A stretch of 64,000 nt of DNA from Letharia columbiana. Lineage: Eukaryota > Ascomycota > Lecanoromycetes > Lecanorales > Parmeliaceae. Numbering within the stretch: position 1 is the first letter of the stretch; the number at the start of each line of letters is the position of its first letter. The notes beneath the pieces were generated by a model. The model searched no databases, was not told where the DNA came from, and worked only from the letters and a program-made list of their open reading frames with translations. The stretch lies in contig NW_023501093.1 in assembly GCF_014066305.1 (NCBI RefSeq), positions 248,001 to 312,000 of the forward strand, given 5' to 3'. Both the position numbers and the translations under genes were made by a program. Shown in pieces: positions 34,041-47,559 of this stretch.

Positions 34041-34735
34041 AAAAAAAAGATTAAATATAAAAAGTATATAAAAGTATATTTAATAATTTTAGAATAAATT
34101 AATAATATTTATAATAATAATTAGAATTAAAAATTAAATATACTCGAATAAGAGATAACTTTATATTATTCGTATAATAGCGATAGTAATAATTAAGATT
34201 AAAATATCGATTTAGATAGCGTAGCTTTTATAGTAAATTTTTTATTACTATATATTAGATTAATTACGTATAAATAAAGATTTATAATTTTATCTTTTAA
34301 ACGTAATCGCGTTTAATATTTTAAGATTTTTATAATAGTTTAATACTTATTAATTAGCGCGTTAATATTATTATATTTAAACTATAATAGCGCTTATTAT
34401 TAAATTCTATATTACGCTCTTAAATAGCTTAAAAAATAAGATTTATTTAATTATTAATACGTATAATAAAATTACTTTTAATACTTATATCTTATTTAAC
34501 TTCGATATTATTTATTTTTTCTTAATTTAAGTTTCTATCTTTATTTATATATATAATAATTTATATAATAAATAAAACTTTAAATTTCTTCGTAATTACG
34601 CTTATATACTTTTTTTATATAATATTATTAAAATATAAGTTTATTAGAATAATAATTAGAATTAGAAGTTATTTATTATTTATCTATTATATCTTATCTA
34701 ATTTATTTAAAAATTTATTTCTATTATAATAATAA
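34041..34735. repeat. Unclassified repeat X, uninterrupted copy
   Basis: About 700 bases matching, in order and orientation, two separated blocks at 45224..45426 and 55778..56265. Shared landmarks include TTTTATAGTAAATTTTTTAT followed here directly by TACTATATATTAG (34245-34260). I could not assign a transposon family; heavily AT-biased. Confidence 0.7.
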
Positions 34736-35400
34736 TATATTAATATACTTAGCTTTATACTTTTTAATAGTTATAGCGTAATTAATAATTAAGATATTAG
34801 CTTTCTTTATTTTCTTAATTAATTTCTTCTTAAATATAAATATATTTATTCGCTATCGCGATCTCTTAGTATTTTTATTTTAATTAAATTTATTCTCTAT
34901 TTTTCGTTTTAATTAAGAACTTAATTATTATCTAATTAATTTATATTAAGACTCTTTAATATCGCTATTATTATTAATATTTAATATTTATTATAATAAA
35001 TTATTAGACTTAATCTTTTTTATTTTAATTATTATAAAAAGATAAATTAGTAAATATATATAAAAGAATTAAAAGACTTATATAAATATTTACGAATATT
35101 AAACTATTCTTAATTTTAATTAAAGTTTATTTTATTAAAAAATACGTTAATTCTAATAAATATCGATATTAGAAATAAAGAGAATATATATTATATACTA
35201 TTTTAAGTATATTATTATAGAGTTTAATTTAGAGAATAATTATTTTTATAAAAATAGTAAGATTTAAAAATAAGAAAATAAGAATAAAATATATGAAAAT
35301 TTTAATAAGTTATAGTAGTTTAGTATTAGTTAAATTAGATAAAGATAGTTACTTATTAGCTCGCTCTTTTAAATTTTTTATCTTTTAATTTATATAAGCT
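34736..35400. other. AT-rich RIP-degraded DNA
   Basis: No recognisable element; probably the continuation of repeat X or another degraded repeat. Confidence 0.4.
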
Positions 35401-35405
35401 ATAAT

Positions 35406-35569
35406 TATTAGAATCGATATAGATATAATATTAATATAGATATATTTAATAAGATAACTAAGGTATTGAACTATATAGATGAAAAGGAGGTATAATATAA
35501 TAGGGGATGTCTCCGCCAAGGCCCGCTAGCTATAGGGCTAAGGGGTGTATTAAGAATACGCTCGTAATA
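35406..35569 (-). repeat. Gypsy 3' LTR
   Basis: Left 164-bp long terminal repeat of the Gypsy element. It is the 3' LTR because pol is on the minus strand. Confidence 0.85.
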
Positions 35570-36759
35570 CTACCCCTCTTCTTCGTTAAATTATATTCTA
35601 TAATTAGTGAGTGGAAAGATAGAAAAATGGATATACATACATGCTTGACGCCTAAAAAATGGTGAAAGCAGTAAAGAAATAACTATATCCGGGAACCCCA
35701 GCATTATATCTTTCTTTATGAGAGGTATTAGAGACAATAATAGCTCTTTATATTTACGCTATAACAACGTCGCTAACTAGAATATAAACGCATATAGAGA
35801 GCCTAGCCGGAAGGAAATCGATATAGTATAGCGAAAATCATATTTATAGGCGTAGGGGTAAATAATAATAATTTCCGAATTCGTATTTAAGCGAATAAGA
35901 TATCGATAAAAAAATACGACGTGATTAGTTAAGGGCTCTCGAATCAAATTAAGCTATAGATACTAAAAACTCTAATTTAATATTAAATAACTTTAATATA
36001 ATCTTCTCTATAATATATTATTTAGCTAATATTAATTATATTTTATAACGATAATAGTGTAATTTATATATATACTAGTATAGCTTTAAAAGGTCTTTAG
36101 AATTATATTAGTAAGGGGGGCTTATATAAAAGATTATATATAAGATAATTCTCGATTAATATAGATCTAAGAGATTAATTCTTAAATTTAGAAAAAATAA
36201 GACTATTATAAAGATATCGAACGGTTTTAATTTAATTAAAAACGAGATATTCTCTATTATTCTATAAGTTAACCCTTTATAAATAAAGCTCTTTAAGATA
36301 TTATTTATAAAAGTCGTCTATTAGATCTTAGTAATTTTCGAATTTATCGCTATTTATATTATATTAGATAGAATTATTATTAAGATCTTTCTACTTAACT
36401 TTATACTTAAGACGACTATAGATTAATTTAAAGCTAAATATTTCTTTAATAATTTATTTAATTTAATTATTAATAGTAATATATTTTAATAAAGAGTTTA
36501 TCTATTCTAGTAATAAATTATTTATTATAAAACTTAAGAGATTAAGATAGAAAACGTTATAAATTCTTATACTTAATAAAAGTTTTAGATAATAAGAGGT
36601 TTTAATAAGATCTATAATCTTAAATAAACTAAGTCTCTTATAATCTAATTTGCGGAAAGGGTAATTAAAGATAATATTCTTGCTATTTAGAAAGATCGTA
36701 TCGCCTATTTAAAAAGTAATCTTTTATTAATACTTATTAGCTTACGTAATCATAGCCTT

Positions 36760-37240
36760 CTAAACACAATCTATATTACTTCGAATATACATTACAAATC
36801 TAAAGTTCCTTTCTGTTTCCGCCGGGTCCGCATCTAAGACATTTGCCGTTTGCCTATTAAGCAGACTTTTTTATTTAATCTTTCCCGTCTGCCGTTTAGT
36901 ACTTCAAAAATTTTTAGTAACTTTAAATTTCGTAATGCTTAAGTACTTTCTTATACGTCATATGATATTAATATATATCATCATTATATGCGTTATTGTG
37001 GCTATACTGGTATTACCCACGCCTATTTTTTAAATCGTCTATTCTGTAATATTTGAGTTACGTTATACTGTTACCGTACCTTATCTCCATTCGATTATTG
37101 AACTTTTTTTTTATGCGTATTGCTACTAAACTAGTGACTGCGAAAAGATTAGTTTTTACCGGCTTTTAGCTTTTTTGAGATTTGCTATCGCGAATTTTAT
37201 TTCCTTTCCGTCGTTTAAATTTATGATTTTCTTTGCTTAA
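36760..37240. other. Less-mutated island inside the Gypsy element
   Basis: Composition is visibly less AT-biased than on either side (for example around 36810-36900 and 37000-37200), with more CpA-type sites kept. It may be a later insertion or a fragment that escaped RIP. No terminal repeats found. Confidence 0.4.
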
Positions 37241-38779
37241 AAACTTATTCTATATAATTCATAATATTCTTTATCTAAATAGTATCGAGACGTTTATATA
37301 TAGTCTTATAGTCGATAGTATTTAAGCTAAAAGTTATTTAAGAATAAAACCTCTTATTTATAAGGAAAGATAAGATATCGATAGTTAATAAGATAGTATT
37401 ATTATCGGCAAACTCGATAATAGATAGCTATTTTACCTAGTTATTCTATATATAATTATAGTATATTTAAAGATAACGCTTTATATTCTAATTCGCTCGT
37501 TCGGTTTATCTATCGGTTTTAGAGTAGAAGGCTATTAATAGCTTAGCTATAATATCTAATCTCTTATAAAAAAACTTTTATATAATAGCTATAAATTAAG
37601 AGCCTTAATTCGATATTATTAAGATCGATAGATTATATAAACGAAATACTTTCTTAAGTAGTAAGTTAACTATCTTCTTAGCGATAGTACCTTTATTAAT
37701 ATCGAAATAGGCTATATAATAACGTTTCTTAATAAGTTAATCGATTACTATTTAAATAGCGTTATAATTATCGAATATAGATAAGTCTATAATAAAGTCG
37801 ATTAATATATCTTATTATCGCTTCTATAAGATTAATAGAGACTATAATAAATTATACTCTTAATCGTAAGGCGCTTTAGCCCTCTAATAGATATAGTAAT
37901 TCTAAACGTAGATAGTTATAATAATCCTTATATCTCGTTAATAATATTTTCTTTTAAGTAGCTTATAAGTATATATTATCTTAAGATATTCGTAGAATAA
38001 TTAATCGTATATCTCTCGAATAATATTAGTATATATATTATCGAATATCTATAAACGATTCTAATAATAAAGTACTTCGTCTTATATAAAGTATTTACTA
38101 AGAGTAATCTTTTAAAACTTATTCTTATTTTCGGCGATAGCCTTACGAATTTTTATATAATACTCGTTTTTTTTATTAATCTCTACTATCTTATAATAGA
38201 TAAGATCGTTAATTATATATATATCGATATATTCGCTATTTAATTTTAATCGATTAGAAATAAGAATTATTTAATACTATTAGCGTAATCGTTCGTCTTT
38301 AGAATTAGTTAATTTATATTTAGCTATTTATATAAGTATATTCGCCTTAATATTCTAAGATTCTAATCGATAGATGATCTTTATATTAAATTCGAATAGT
38401 ATATTTAAATAGCGAGCTTAACGACGACTAAAGTCTCTTCCTTCGACGAAATATATTAAGCTCTTATAATTTATAAAGATCTTAATAGAAATATTAATAT
38501 ATTTTAGCTTAGAATACTAATATTTAAGATAGCAAATAATAGCTAATAACTTCTTATCGTAAATCTAATAATTATACTTAATTAGGGTAAGGTTCTTACT
38601 ATAGAAGACTATCAGATAAAGTATTCCCTTATCGTTATATTAAAAAAGAATACCTCCGTTAACGTAGTCGAAAGAGTTAGTCTCTAGAACGATATTTTTT
38701 ATTCTATTAAAATAATATAGGACTAGAACTTTTATAACAGCGACTTTTAGAAAATAGAAGGCCTCTTAATATACTGGCG

Positions 38780-39440
38780 ACTAATCAAATATAGTCTCTT
38801 TTGCGGTGAGTTTTATTATGGATTTAACTATTTTAGAGAAATCTCTAATAAACTATCGATAAAAATTATAAAATCCGATAAAGGCCTATATCTCTTTAAG
38901 ATTAATAGATATAATCCACTTAATAATAGCCTAGATTTTAATAAAATCTATTTATAACCCGTCTATAGATACTAGTAGATCTAGAAATTTAATTTTCTAG
39001 ACGTAGAATTTACACTTAAGAATATTTATTTAAAGGCCGATATTCTTTAATTTCTAAAGGATTTATCTAACGTATTAAATGTGTTTCTTTTTTATCTTAT
39101 TATAAATGAGTATATTATCGAGATAGATCTAGTAGAAATCGTTTAGATATTCGAATAGAATATTATTTATATATTATTAATATATAGTCGAGTCGTTAAT
39201 TAGATCGAAGGGGAGAATCTAATACTTATATACTTTAAGGGAGATAATAAAAGTAATAAAATTCTCGCTATCGAGATATATACGTAGTTTATTAAACGCG
39301 GCTATAATATTCAATCGAGTGAGATATTTATATCCCTAGATTCTTACCAAAATCTTATCTATTAATAAAATTAGATATCGATTTCTTTTAATAATAGCGT
39401 TTAGCTTTCGATAGTTCATATAAAAACGTAATTCTTTATT
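38780..39440 (-). pseudogene. Gypsy reverse transcriptase core
   Basis: Minus-strand translation gives IYLDNILIY at 39128..39102, the catalytic YLDDILIY box with one Asp-to-Asn change (GAT to AAT). Further on it gives NLKEI*AFIGFYNFYR*FIRDFSKIVKS (about 38905-38830) and then FD*SP, matching the RT/RNase H connection of Gypsy elements (NLKEVQAFLGFxNFYRRFI, FxWS). Stops stand at former Gln (CAG), Arg/Gln and Trp (TGG) positions. Confidence 0.85.
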
Positions 39441-40626
39441 CGGCTTTTCCGCGAATAGGATAGATAAGGCGAATAGTGTATAACTTAATATTATAAATCC
39501 CTTCTTTAGATATTTATTTAGATACTTCTTTATCTATTTTAATTTATATCCCGATATTAGATAGATTCTACTTTTCGAAAGTTTCGTTTTATCGAAGCTA
39601 TCGTTGAATTTTAGCTTATAATTATAAAAACGATATAAGGGAAGTATATTCGCCTTAGCTCTATCGAAAACATCGAGGTAATCGTAATACTCTATAGATA
39701 GCTTATATTTCACCTTCTTAGAATTAATCTTATCGATACTATTAATCTAAATAGAATAGTTAAAATTACAATATCTTTTATATTTCTTTTCTAAGTTATA
39801 GAAATAGAGTTTATTAATTAATATATGAGGATCGCGAGGTATCTAGATAATAGAAGGTATATATAATATTAGCGAGTTATTATAGATCTTATTTATTATT
39901 AATATAAATAGTTTATTATCTTTTTCACGAGCTAGTTAATAGTAAACCGCTATATTAATCTTAGCGATATTAATAAACTTAGACTTCTTACTATTCTTAT
40001 TCTTATTTAATAAGAAGATATTTAAATTAATCTCGTTATTATAGATAAGAGAGAGCTTTATCGTTTTAGTATAATAGATAGAAAGATAAGTAATATAGGT
40101 AGCCGAAGGTTCGAAGTTAATAGAAAAGAAAGTTCGTTTATTATTAATATCTAATTATTATTATAATTATATTAATTAAGTAGAAAGAGTATCTTATCTC
40201 GTAATATATTAAAAACTACCCTATATTTATTCATTTATGATTTTTCAACTATTATATCGTATTTTAATAATATAATTAATATTAAATATATTCCTTCTCG
40301 ATAGTCTTTTACTATTATCGTAGAAAATAAATAGTATATAATTAATCGTTTTACGATTTAATCGTTATAATCTCTTAATAATTTAGATTATAATAGTAGA
40401 AGTAATTTTAGATATAAAGCCTTATATATCGCTAAAACTAAGAACTTATTTATAACTATATAAGTATCAATATATCTACTATCTATAAGGGAGTTCTTAA
40501 ATAAATAGATTCTCTCTTATAAGAAAAGCGTAACTTATATACGAAAAGGATAACGTGCTAGGGCGTTATTAAAGGTGTCTACTAGGCATACTTTATAAGT
40601 ACCTCTTATCGTAACTTTAAAAGAGG

Positions 40627-40812
40627 CTATTCGTTTCCCGAATCTGAAGAAGAACCGTCGCTACCCGTGATGTCGACGTTATCAATTTCGAATTCTTCGT
40701 CTATTTCTATCGCGTGAAGTCGTACTTCCTCGAAGGCCTTTTTACCGGCCTCGGTCTGCGTAGTTATTATATAATCCTTTCGATAGTAGCCTTTCTTATC
40801 GTAGTTATAGCA
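40627..40812 (-). pseudogene. Gypsy gag C-terminus with mutated zinc knuckle
   Basis: Reading from 40812 gives CYNYDKKGYYRKDY, the CCHC knuckle spacing Cx2Cx4Hx4C in which the second Cys, the His and the last Cys have become Tyr. It is followed by an acidic tail ending in DSGNE and a TAG stop. Cys-to-Tyr is TGY to TAY (G to A on this strand); His-to-Tyr is CAY to TAY (C to T). Confidence 0.75.
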
Positions 40813-42654
40813 TATTAATTCCCTCGATTTTAAATTAATTATAATATTTAAAGGCGTAGTAATTATACTTAAATTAAACTCGATAATAGATATAAGACGT
40901 ATATTGACCGCGAGTGCTATCGTCGATATTTATATTATAGTTAACTTAATAATAGCTTTTATAAACTTAAAATCCTTATAATTAACACGTTATAAGTTAT
41001 TTAGCTTTTAAAGATATTCTTTTATAATCTTTAAGATAGTAAAACCTCTTATAACCTACTATATCTTCTTTAGTTTCTTTCTTAATTTCTTAAAAAGATA
41101 GTTCTCTAATATAAGAGTTTTATTATAATTAAGAATAATATCTAATTAAATAAAGTCTAAATAGAAGTTAATAAAGAGTTAAATTCTTTATTATAGAGTA
41201 TATATATTATATAATATATTACTACGTTAATTTAAATTCTTATAAATATCGACTAACTCGTTTATAATCTTAGTAAAAGATTAATATAAATTAGTAAAGT
41301 TTCGAAGTCTTCTATATATCGTATATTATATAGCCTTATCGTCGAGTTATAAGATTATATAAATTATCTTAAAGTTCTTAATAAGATAATAATCGCTATT
41401 AATCTTAAATTTCTATTTTATTCTAAAGAATTAATCGTTCTAAATAAGGTCGCTATTATTAATAAATAGAGATAAATCTAAGATTTTAATTAATTTCTCT
41501 TTTAAATATCTAGATATACGTTTCTCCTTAATCGATAATAGTTATAAATCTTTTATTAACTATATCTTAAGACTATTAACTTTCTACTATAGAGAAGTTA
41601 TATTCTTTTAAAAGTTTTAGACTAGTTAATTTATCTTCTCGATTATTCTATAGACTTAATATAAATCGTTTATAATTAAGTTCTTTTTTATAATAACGAC
41701 ATAATATCGAGTAATAATCTTTCGAAAATTATTTCTCTTCTAACGAATTTTATTTAATATAGTTATGAATTCGTCGAATTAGTATTTAACTTAATATTAT
41801 AATTATAGACTATTAGCGATATTTTAAGATATATTTATTAAATTTATCTTATTAGAGATATTATCTAATAAAACTAATATTTATTAAAACTTAATTTACT
41901 TTAATAAAGTCTTAATTTAATTTATTCTTTCGATATTAAACTTTACTATAAGAAAGAAGAAAGAAAGGTTTAAAATAAAGTAAAGAGGAGTTTAAATACT
42001 TCGAAAGAATGGGTATTAGAGATATTAGATATACTAGAGAGTAATAAAGTTTCTCGAAAACGCGTCGAAATTATTCGATATTAAGAATAAAAATTTTTAC
42101 TATAAAGCTCGAGATAAGGTTATTTCTTTATAAAGGCTTAATATACTTATCTCTTAATTATTTAAGATATTAAGAAAACTATAAGTACTTTAAATAGTAA
42201 TCTTTCGAGTATACTTACTTCGCTTAGAGGGTTTCTTATCTTATAGAGAAGTTATATGCGAGGAAGTTTTAGAGAATAGTATTTTTAATTAATTATAACT
42301 CGGCCGTTTCTTATCTAATTAGAGCCCCGTTAAAACTCTAGGCGTTATAGTATATAAAGTTGCAGTAATACTACTAGTATATATTTTAAATATAGAAATG
42401 TAAGATGATATTAGCTATTTCTTTCGATTCGCTAGCTATATAAATAGTCTAATATCTTCTTTATCCCTTAATTACTATTTATCGAGACCGTTTCGCTATC
42501 CCTTTTAGACTTTTTAAAATCGATTTATCTATCTAATAGACTTATCTAGAAATATAATAACTTAACTTAATTTCTTATTAAAGCCCCTATTAGCGTATTT
42601 CTTTAAATTCGTTCGCTAATATAAATGAAATAAGTGGGTTAATCTTAGTTATAG

Positions 42655-42818
42655 TATTAGAATTAATATAGATATAATATTAATATAGATATATTAAATA
42701 AGATAACTAAGATATCGAACTATATAGATAGAAAGGAGGCATGATATAATAGAAAATGCCTCCGCCAAGGCCCGCTAGCTATAGGGCTGAGGGGTATATT
42801 AAGAGTACGCTCGTAATA
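42655..42818 (-). repeat. Gypsy 5' LTR
   Basis: Right 164-bp long terminal repeat. It pairs with 35406..35569 over its whole length with scattered transitions. Confidence 0.85.
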
Positions 42819-42823
42819 ATAAT

Positions 42824-43352
42824 AATAATTATAATTATTATAAAAATAGTTAAAATTATATTAGATAATAGCGCTTAATAAGCGTAATTCGCTTAAATTT
42901 AAATCTTTAAAATTAAAAAGAAAGTATTTTATTAATATCTAATTTAAGCTAGATAATTTAAAATAATTTAAAAATTTAATACGCGTAATAGATATCTAAG
43001 CTTTTCTTTTCTTCTTCTTTCTCTTTAAGACTTTCTTTTTTATATTAATTCTTCTTATTATTAAACTATCTTCTTTATATATTAAACTTTTATTTAAATA
43101 ATTTAATATTATTATAATAATATTAAAAATATAATATAGTTATTAAATTATATATTTATTTTTTATTTTTTAATAACTTTAAATTAATATATAGATAGAC
43201 TACGCGAAGAGCTTAACTTATATATACTTAATCTATTATTAATAACTCTTTAAAAAAGTTAATATTATTTTAGAATATTAGATATAGCGTTAAAATAAAG
43301 AGTTTATTAGATATTACTATTATTTTAATCGCTATCGCTATTACTTTAATAG
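42824..43352. other. AT-rich RIP-degraded DNA
   Basis: Between the Gypsy element and TRIM copy 2; nothing recognised. Confidence 0.4.
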
Positions 43353-43357
43353 ATATT

Positions 43358-44373
43358 TATTATAATATTAGCCCCTTCGACTATCGCATAATATATCGCG
43401 TATTATTAGAGCTAGTAATTATTAGCTATTATTAGCCACCTATTTTATATATATAAATATTCGTATATTTCATAAATCAATAATTAGTCTTTTAGTTACA
43501 ATTATTTCAATTTCTAACATATCTGATATTCTACTTTTAATAGATTATAAGCCCGGAAGCGGGTAGAATAGTATCGAATATCCTTATACTTTCTAATATG
43601 AATATTAAACTAAGTCTTCGATAATCGTTTATAAATAGATATATCTTATAGCGACAGCCTATTTTTTTGACTCGTACCCACCGACGAGAGGGCTATCGCT
43701 ATTTAATTCCTATATAAAAAATATCGAACTAAAATCCTTATTTTATTCGAGGTCCCGAAATAATACGGGTAAAAAACTCTTATATTATACGAGGACCCGA
43801 ATCAATTAAAAACCCTTATATCATTTCGAGGTCCCGAAATAATACGGGCAAACTAACAAAACCCTTAGATTATTTCGAGGTCTCGAAACAATACGGGCAA
43901 ACCATTAAAAACCCTTATATCATTCCGAGGTCTCGAAGTAATATGGGTAAACTATTAGTCCCGAAACAATACGGGCAAAATATCAAAAACCCTTATATTA
44001 TTCCGAGGTCTTGAAACGGGTATTCAAAAGCCTCGACACTCTTTCTATTTTCCCTATCGAGGTTTTTTATAGATTTAACGAGGTCGGGTAAATAATTAAT
44101 TTCGAATTTAAAGCGTGGATTTGAAAACTAATATATATAAGATACGGTATACTAAGGTTTAGGGAATCTAGCTTCTAAGGCTATCGAGAAGTATTATAAT
44201 ATTAGCCCCTTCGGCTATCGCATATATATCGCGTATTACTAGAGCTAGTAATTATTAGCTACTATTAGTTATCTATTTTATATATATAAATATCCGTATA
44301 TCTTATAAATTAATAATTAGTCTTTTAGTTATAATTATTCTTTTCTAATATATCTAGTATTCTATCTTTAATA
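43358..44373 (+). mobile_element. Miniature LTR retrotransposon (TRIM-like), copy 2
   Basis: Same family as 31489..32455. LTRs 43358..43542 (185 bp) and 44192..44373 (182 bp), target duplication ATATT (43353..43357 and 44374..44378). Primer-site region reads GATTATAAGCCC (43543..43554), again with A where the tRNA complement has G. The interior includes the same motif GCGACAGCC and ~48-bp tandem units (43738..44026). Confidence 0.85.
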
Positions 44374-44757
44374 ATATTATCTCTATTTTAATAAATATTA
44401 TCTTTATTTTAATAATATTAAAGTTTTAATAAAAATTTAATAATATATTCTTTTAATTATTATTATATTTATTATATATAATTAATATAAGCTATAGCTT
44501 AAACTTTACGCGAGACTTATTATTATTAAAAATTAATTAATTTTATAATTTTAAAGTTTCTCTTTTAGTATCTAGTTCGTTAAATTATATTTAATTAAAA
44601 TCTATTAAAGCGTTATTATATTTAAAAATTCGCGTTTAAAGTATTATATAAGATAATAAAAGTCTTTCTAATTTATTAATTTAAGAGTAAGTTTTTTATT
44701 ACTATATTTTATAATTAGTTCTAATAATTTCTATCTAAATAAATATTTATCTTTATA

Positions 44758-44951
44758 TCCCCTTTCTTGAGTTCCGGGTGGACTACGCTAGCAGGGGCCA
44801 GATGTAGGGATTATCATTTATCCAATCACCGTTTATCGAAGAAAAATCTTAATAAGCAAGATGAAATCGGTTAGAAGCAGTGATGTGACTAATAATAATC
44901 CCTATATCTGGCCCCTGCTAGCGTGGTTCACCCGGACTCAAGGAAGGGGAT
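44758..44951. mobile_element. 194-bp MITE with TA target duplication
   Basis: Terminal inverted repeats of about 55 bases beginning TCCCCTTTCTTGAG and TCCCCTTCCTTGAG, flanked by TA on both sides (44756..44757 and 44952..44953), consistent with a Tc1/mariner-mobilised MITE. A shared internal phrase CGCTAGCAGGGGCCAGAT occurs in both arms. It keeps normal GC content inside very AT-rich surroundings. Confidence 0.85.
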
Positions 44952-45223
44952 AATATATAGAAAATAAATTATATTATAGAAAAAAAATTTAAATCTTATA
45001 ATTATCTTAGTTAAGTTATTTAGAGTAAAGAGAAGAGTATACTTATCTTTAGCTATTAAATTAATTAATTATTATATATATAATTATAAAATATAATTAT
45101 ATATTATTAATTATTTTAATAATTATAAGAAGTATAAGAGAAATAAAATTATATAATTAAGTACTTATAAACTTTTCTTTTTTAAGTATTTATTTTAATT
45201 TAGAGTTTAATCGCTATTTAATT

Positions 45224-45426
45224 AAAAAAAAGTAAGATATAGAAAGTATATAAAAATAGATTTAATAATTTTAGAATAAATTAACGATATTTATAATAAT
45301 AATTAAAATTAAGAATTAAATATATTTAAATAAAAGATAACTTCGCGTTATTTATATAATAGTAAGAGTAATAATTAAAGTTAAAATATTAATCTAGATA
45401 GTATAACTTTTATAGTAAATTTTTTA
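45224..45426. repeat. Repeat X, second copy, left block
   Basis: Aligns by eye with 34041..34245; ends in TTTTTTA where the Helitron-like insertion begins. Continues at 55778. Confidence 0.7.
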
Positions 45427-46049
45427 TCAGTATATATAAAAGAATAAGGTAGAGCTAAGCTTGAAAACCTTGAATTTATATATACAGTTAATTATTAATT
45501 CGAGGTTATTACGCCTTTTGGCTAGACTAACTAAGTTAGCCCGCTAGCCCTCTCGAGCTCCCTTATCAAAAATTTATATATAGAAGTCTTACACTCTAAA
45601 ATAACTAGCTCTCTACGAATGCTATTTCTTCATAATTTCGTAAATTATAGAACTCGGTGTGCGCTTTCTAACGCTATAAAAATAATGAAATTTAACCTAC
45701 TATTAATAAATTAGATTGATATTCAAATATCGTAATTACATTAAACGCGTCCGAGATCGGTTAATAATCCTTTCACCTATTTATATAATTATATTTCTTC
45801 TATAATTCTATCAATCCACTAATTATAAATAAATTCGCCCTCGATACCCCTCGTCTAAATGTTACTAAGTATCTAAAGTATATATCCCTTCCGCCCGTTT
45901 TTTAAACCTCTTACTAACGCCCTTAGGCTACCCCTCGGCGAATTCGCTACTATTGGCAATCGAGGCCGCAAGCGAGCCTAACAGCTACCTACTACTGCTT
46001 ATAAACGCGCTAAAAGACCCTTCAAAAGAGCCTAAACGGATATGTAATC

Positions 46050-47230
46050 GACATCGCTATTAATATTAAGATTTCTAATTAAAGACTATTTCCTAATCTC
46101 TATATAATTATTACTAGATATATACTTTATAGAAACTATAGTTAATATACTATTAGTAGAATAGATACTATCTCGCCTTATTGAAATTTAGATAAGAACG
46201 TATATAGTAAGTAGTTTCCGAAGGACTTTAGCGATTATATTATCTTTAAACTAGACTTTAAATACTCTATATATCGTCGATATAGGCCTACTAAGATATT
46301 AAATAATAAATCTAAGTAAAATTATTAAGTAATACTTTATAGTCTCTATTTATTAATTAAGTATAACGCTTATATTAATATAGAGATTTATATTAATATT
46401 AAAGTCTATAAATATATCTTTAAATATATTTATAAGGATAGCGATTAAACTAATCTTTAAATAAAGTATAAGAGTAATATAGATTAAGACGATATAGGGC
46501 TAGACTAGATAAACGAGATTTAAGAGTATCGAGACGTACGATGAGTAGGCTCTGCGGAAGCCTATTAAAGGATTTTTAACTTTAAATTATATAATTATAA
46601 TTCTTCTATCGAACGATTATTTATTTATCTCTCGAATTAATATAACGTAATATTTAATAATAAAGATAACTTATTCTAAGTGGTTAATATAGAATATAAA
46701 CGCCAGATCAAGCTGATAGCTTTCTTTCAGTTAAATTAAGGATATTGAAAGCGAAGATGAGTAGAAGATCTCTTCTATATCGATCTATTAATATAATATA
46801 TCTAGAAAAAGAATAAGCGAGGTATATTTAAATAAAGTTTACGTTAGAGGCGTAGGGGTATTATTAAAAGAATATACTATATTAATTTGAACGCTAAGAA
46901 GCTCTTCTATCTACGATATCTCCTTCTAAATATATTAAATCTTATATTCTTTAAAGACTTACGCACGATAAATAATAATTTTTTTTTTTTTTATAATACT
47001 TATATAGTAAGAGATTTACTTTATAATAACGTCGAATAGAATTAAGTATTAAATAAAATAGCGGTTTAGTAAAGAGAATACGCCTTATAAGGTTTCTTTA
47101 TAATAATTCTACTATAATATAAGTTTAATAACTCTCTAAATCTATGAAATAATTATAAATTAAGATATATAAGTAATTTCTTCTTTATTAAGTAGAAATA
47201 CTTTAAGCGTAGTATAATTAGCTTACCGCG
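46050..47230 (+). pseudogene. Helitron Rep/helicase-like fragment
   Basis: Frame through 46853-46975 reads RRGIIKRIYYINLNAKKLFYLRY... with block FYLRYLLLNIL and then FFKDLRTI, matching the conserved Helitron helicase-like block (IGRxYxVNPxxxExFYLRxLLxxVxGxxSFEDLRT). Flanking sequence from about 46050 has similar coding texture interrupted by stops. The C-terminal Pif1-type helicase was not recognised; the LINE insertion may separate it. Confidence 0.7.
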
Positions 47231-47559
47231 CTAACGATAATATTAAAATATTATAACTTTTTTTAATATAGTATTTCTTTTTTTATATATTAAAACTTTT
47301 CGCGCTAGGTGTATTTTTTCTTAATAATTTCTTTAATAAGTTAAAGTGCTTTAAGCTAAAGAATAAGAAGAATATCGCGCTAACGGTGATTTTGAAACAT
47401 CGCGATATTTTTTGATGTGATATTCTTTTTTTAGCTATTAAAACTTTTCGCGCTAGACGTATTTTTCCTTTTTTTATTTATAAATAATTTAATTCTCCTC
47501 TCGCACTTTACGTACATTTCTTAATTAACACTTATTATTCTTTATTTAAATTATCTAAT

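Larger units (their letters stand above)
35406..42818 (-). mobile_element. Ty3/Gypsy LTR retrotransposon, RIP-inactivated
   Basis: LTRs of equal length, 35406..35569 and 42655..42818 (164 bp each), flanked by a perfect 5-bp duplication ATAAT (35401..35405, 42819..42823). Both contain GCCAAGGCCCGCTAGCTATA and TACGCTCGTAATA. Coding order runs leftwards: gag at the right (zinc knuckle near 40800), reverse transcriptase near 38780-39440, integrase expected further left. On the minus strand LTR ends read TA...TA, from TG...CA by RIP-type changes. Every pol block is full of stops at former Gln and Trp codons. About 7.4 kb, a usual full length. Confidence 0.9.
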
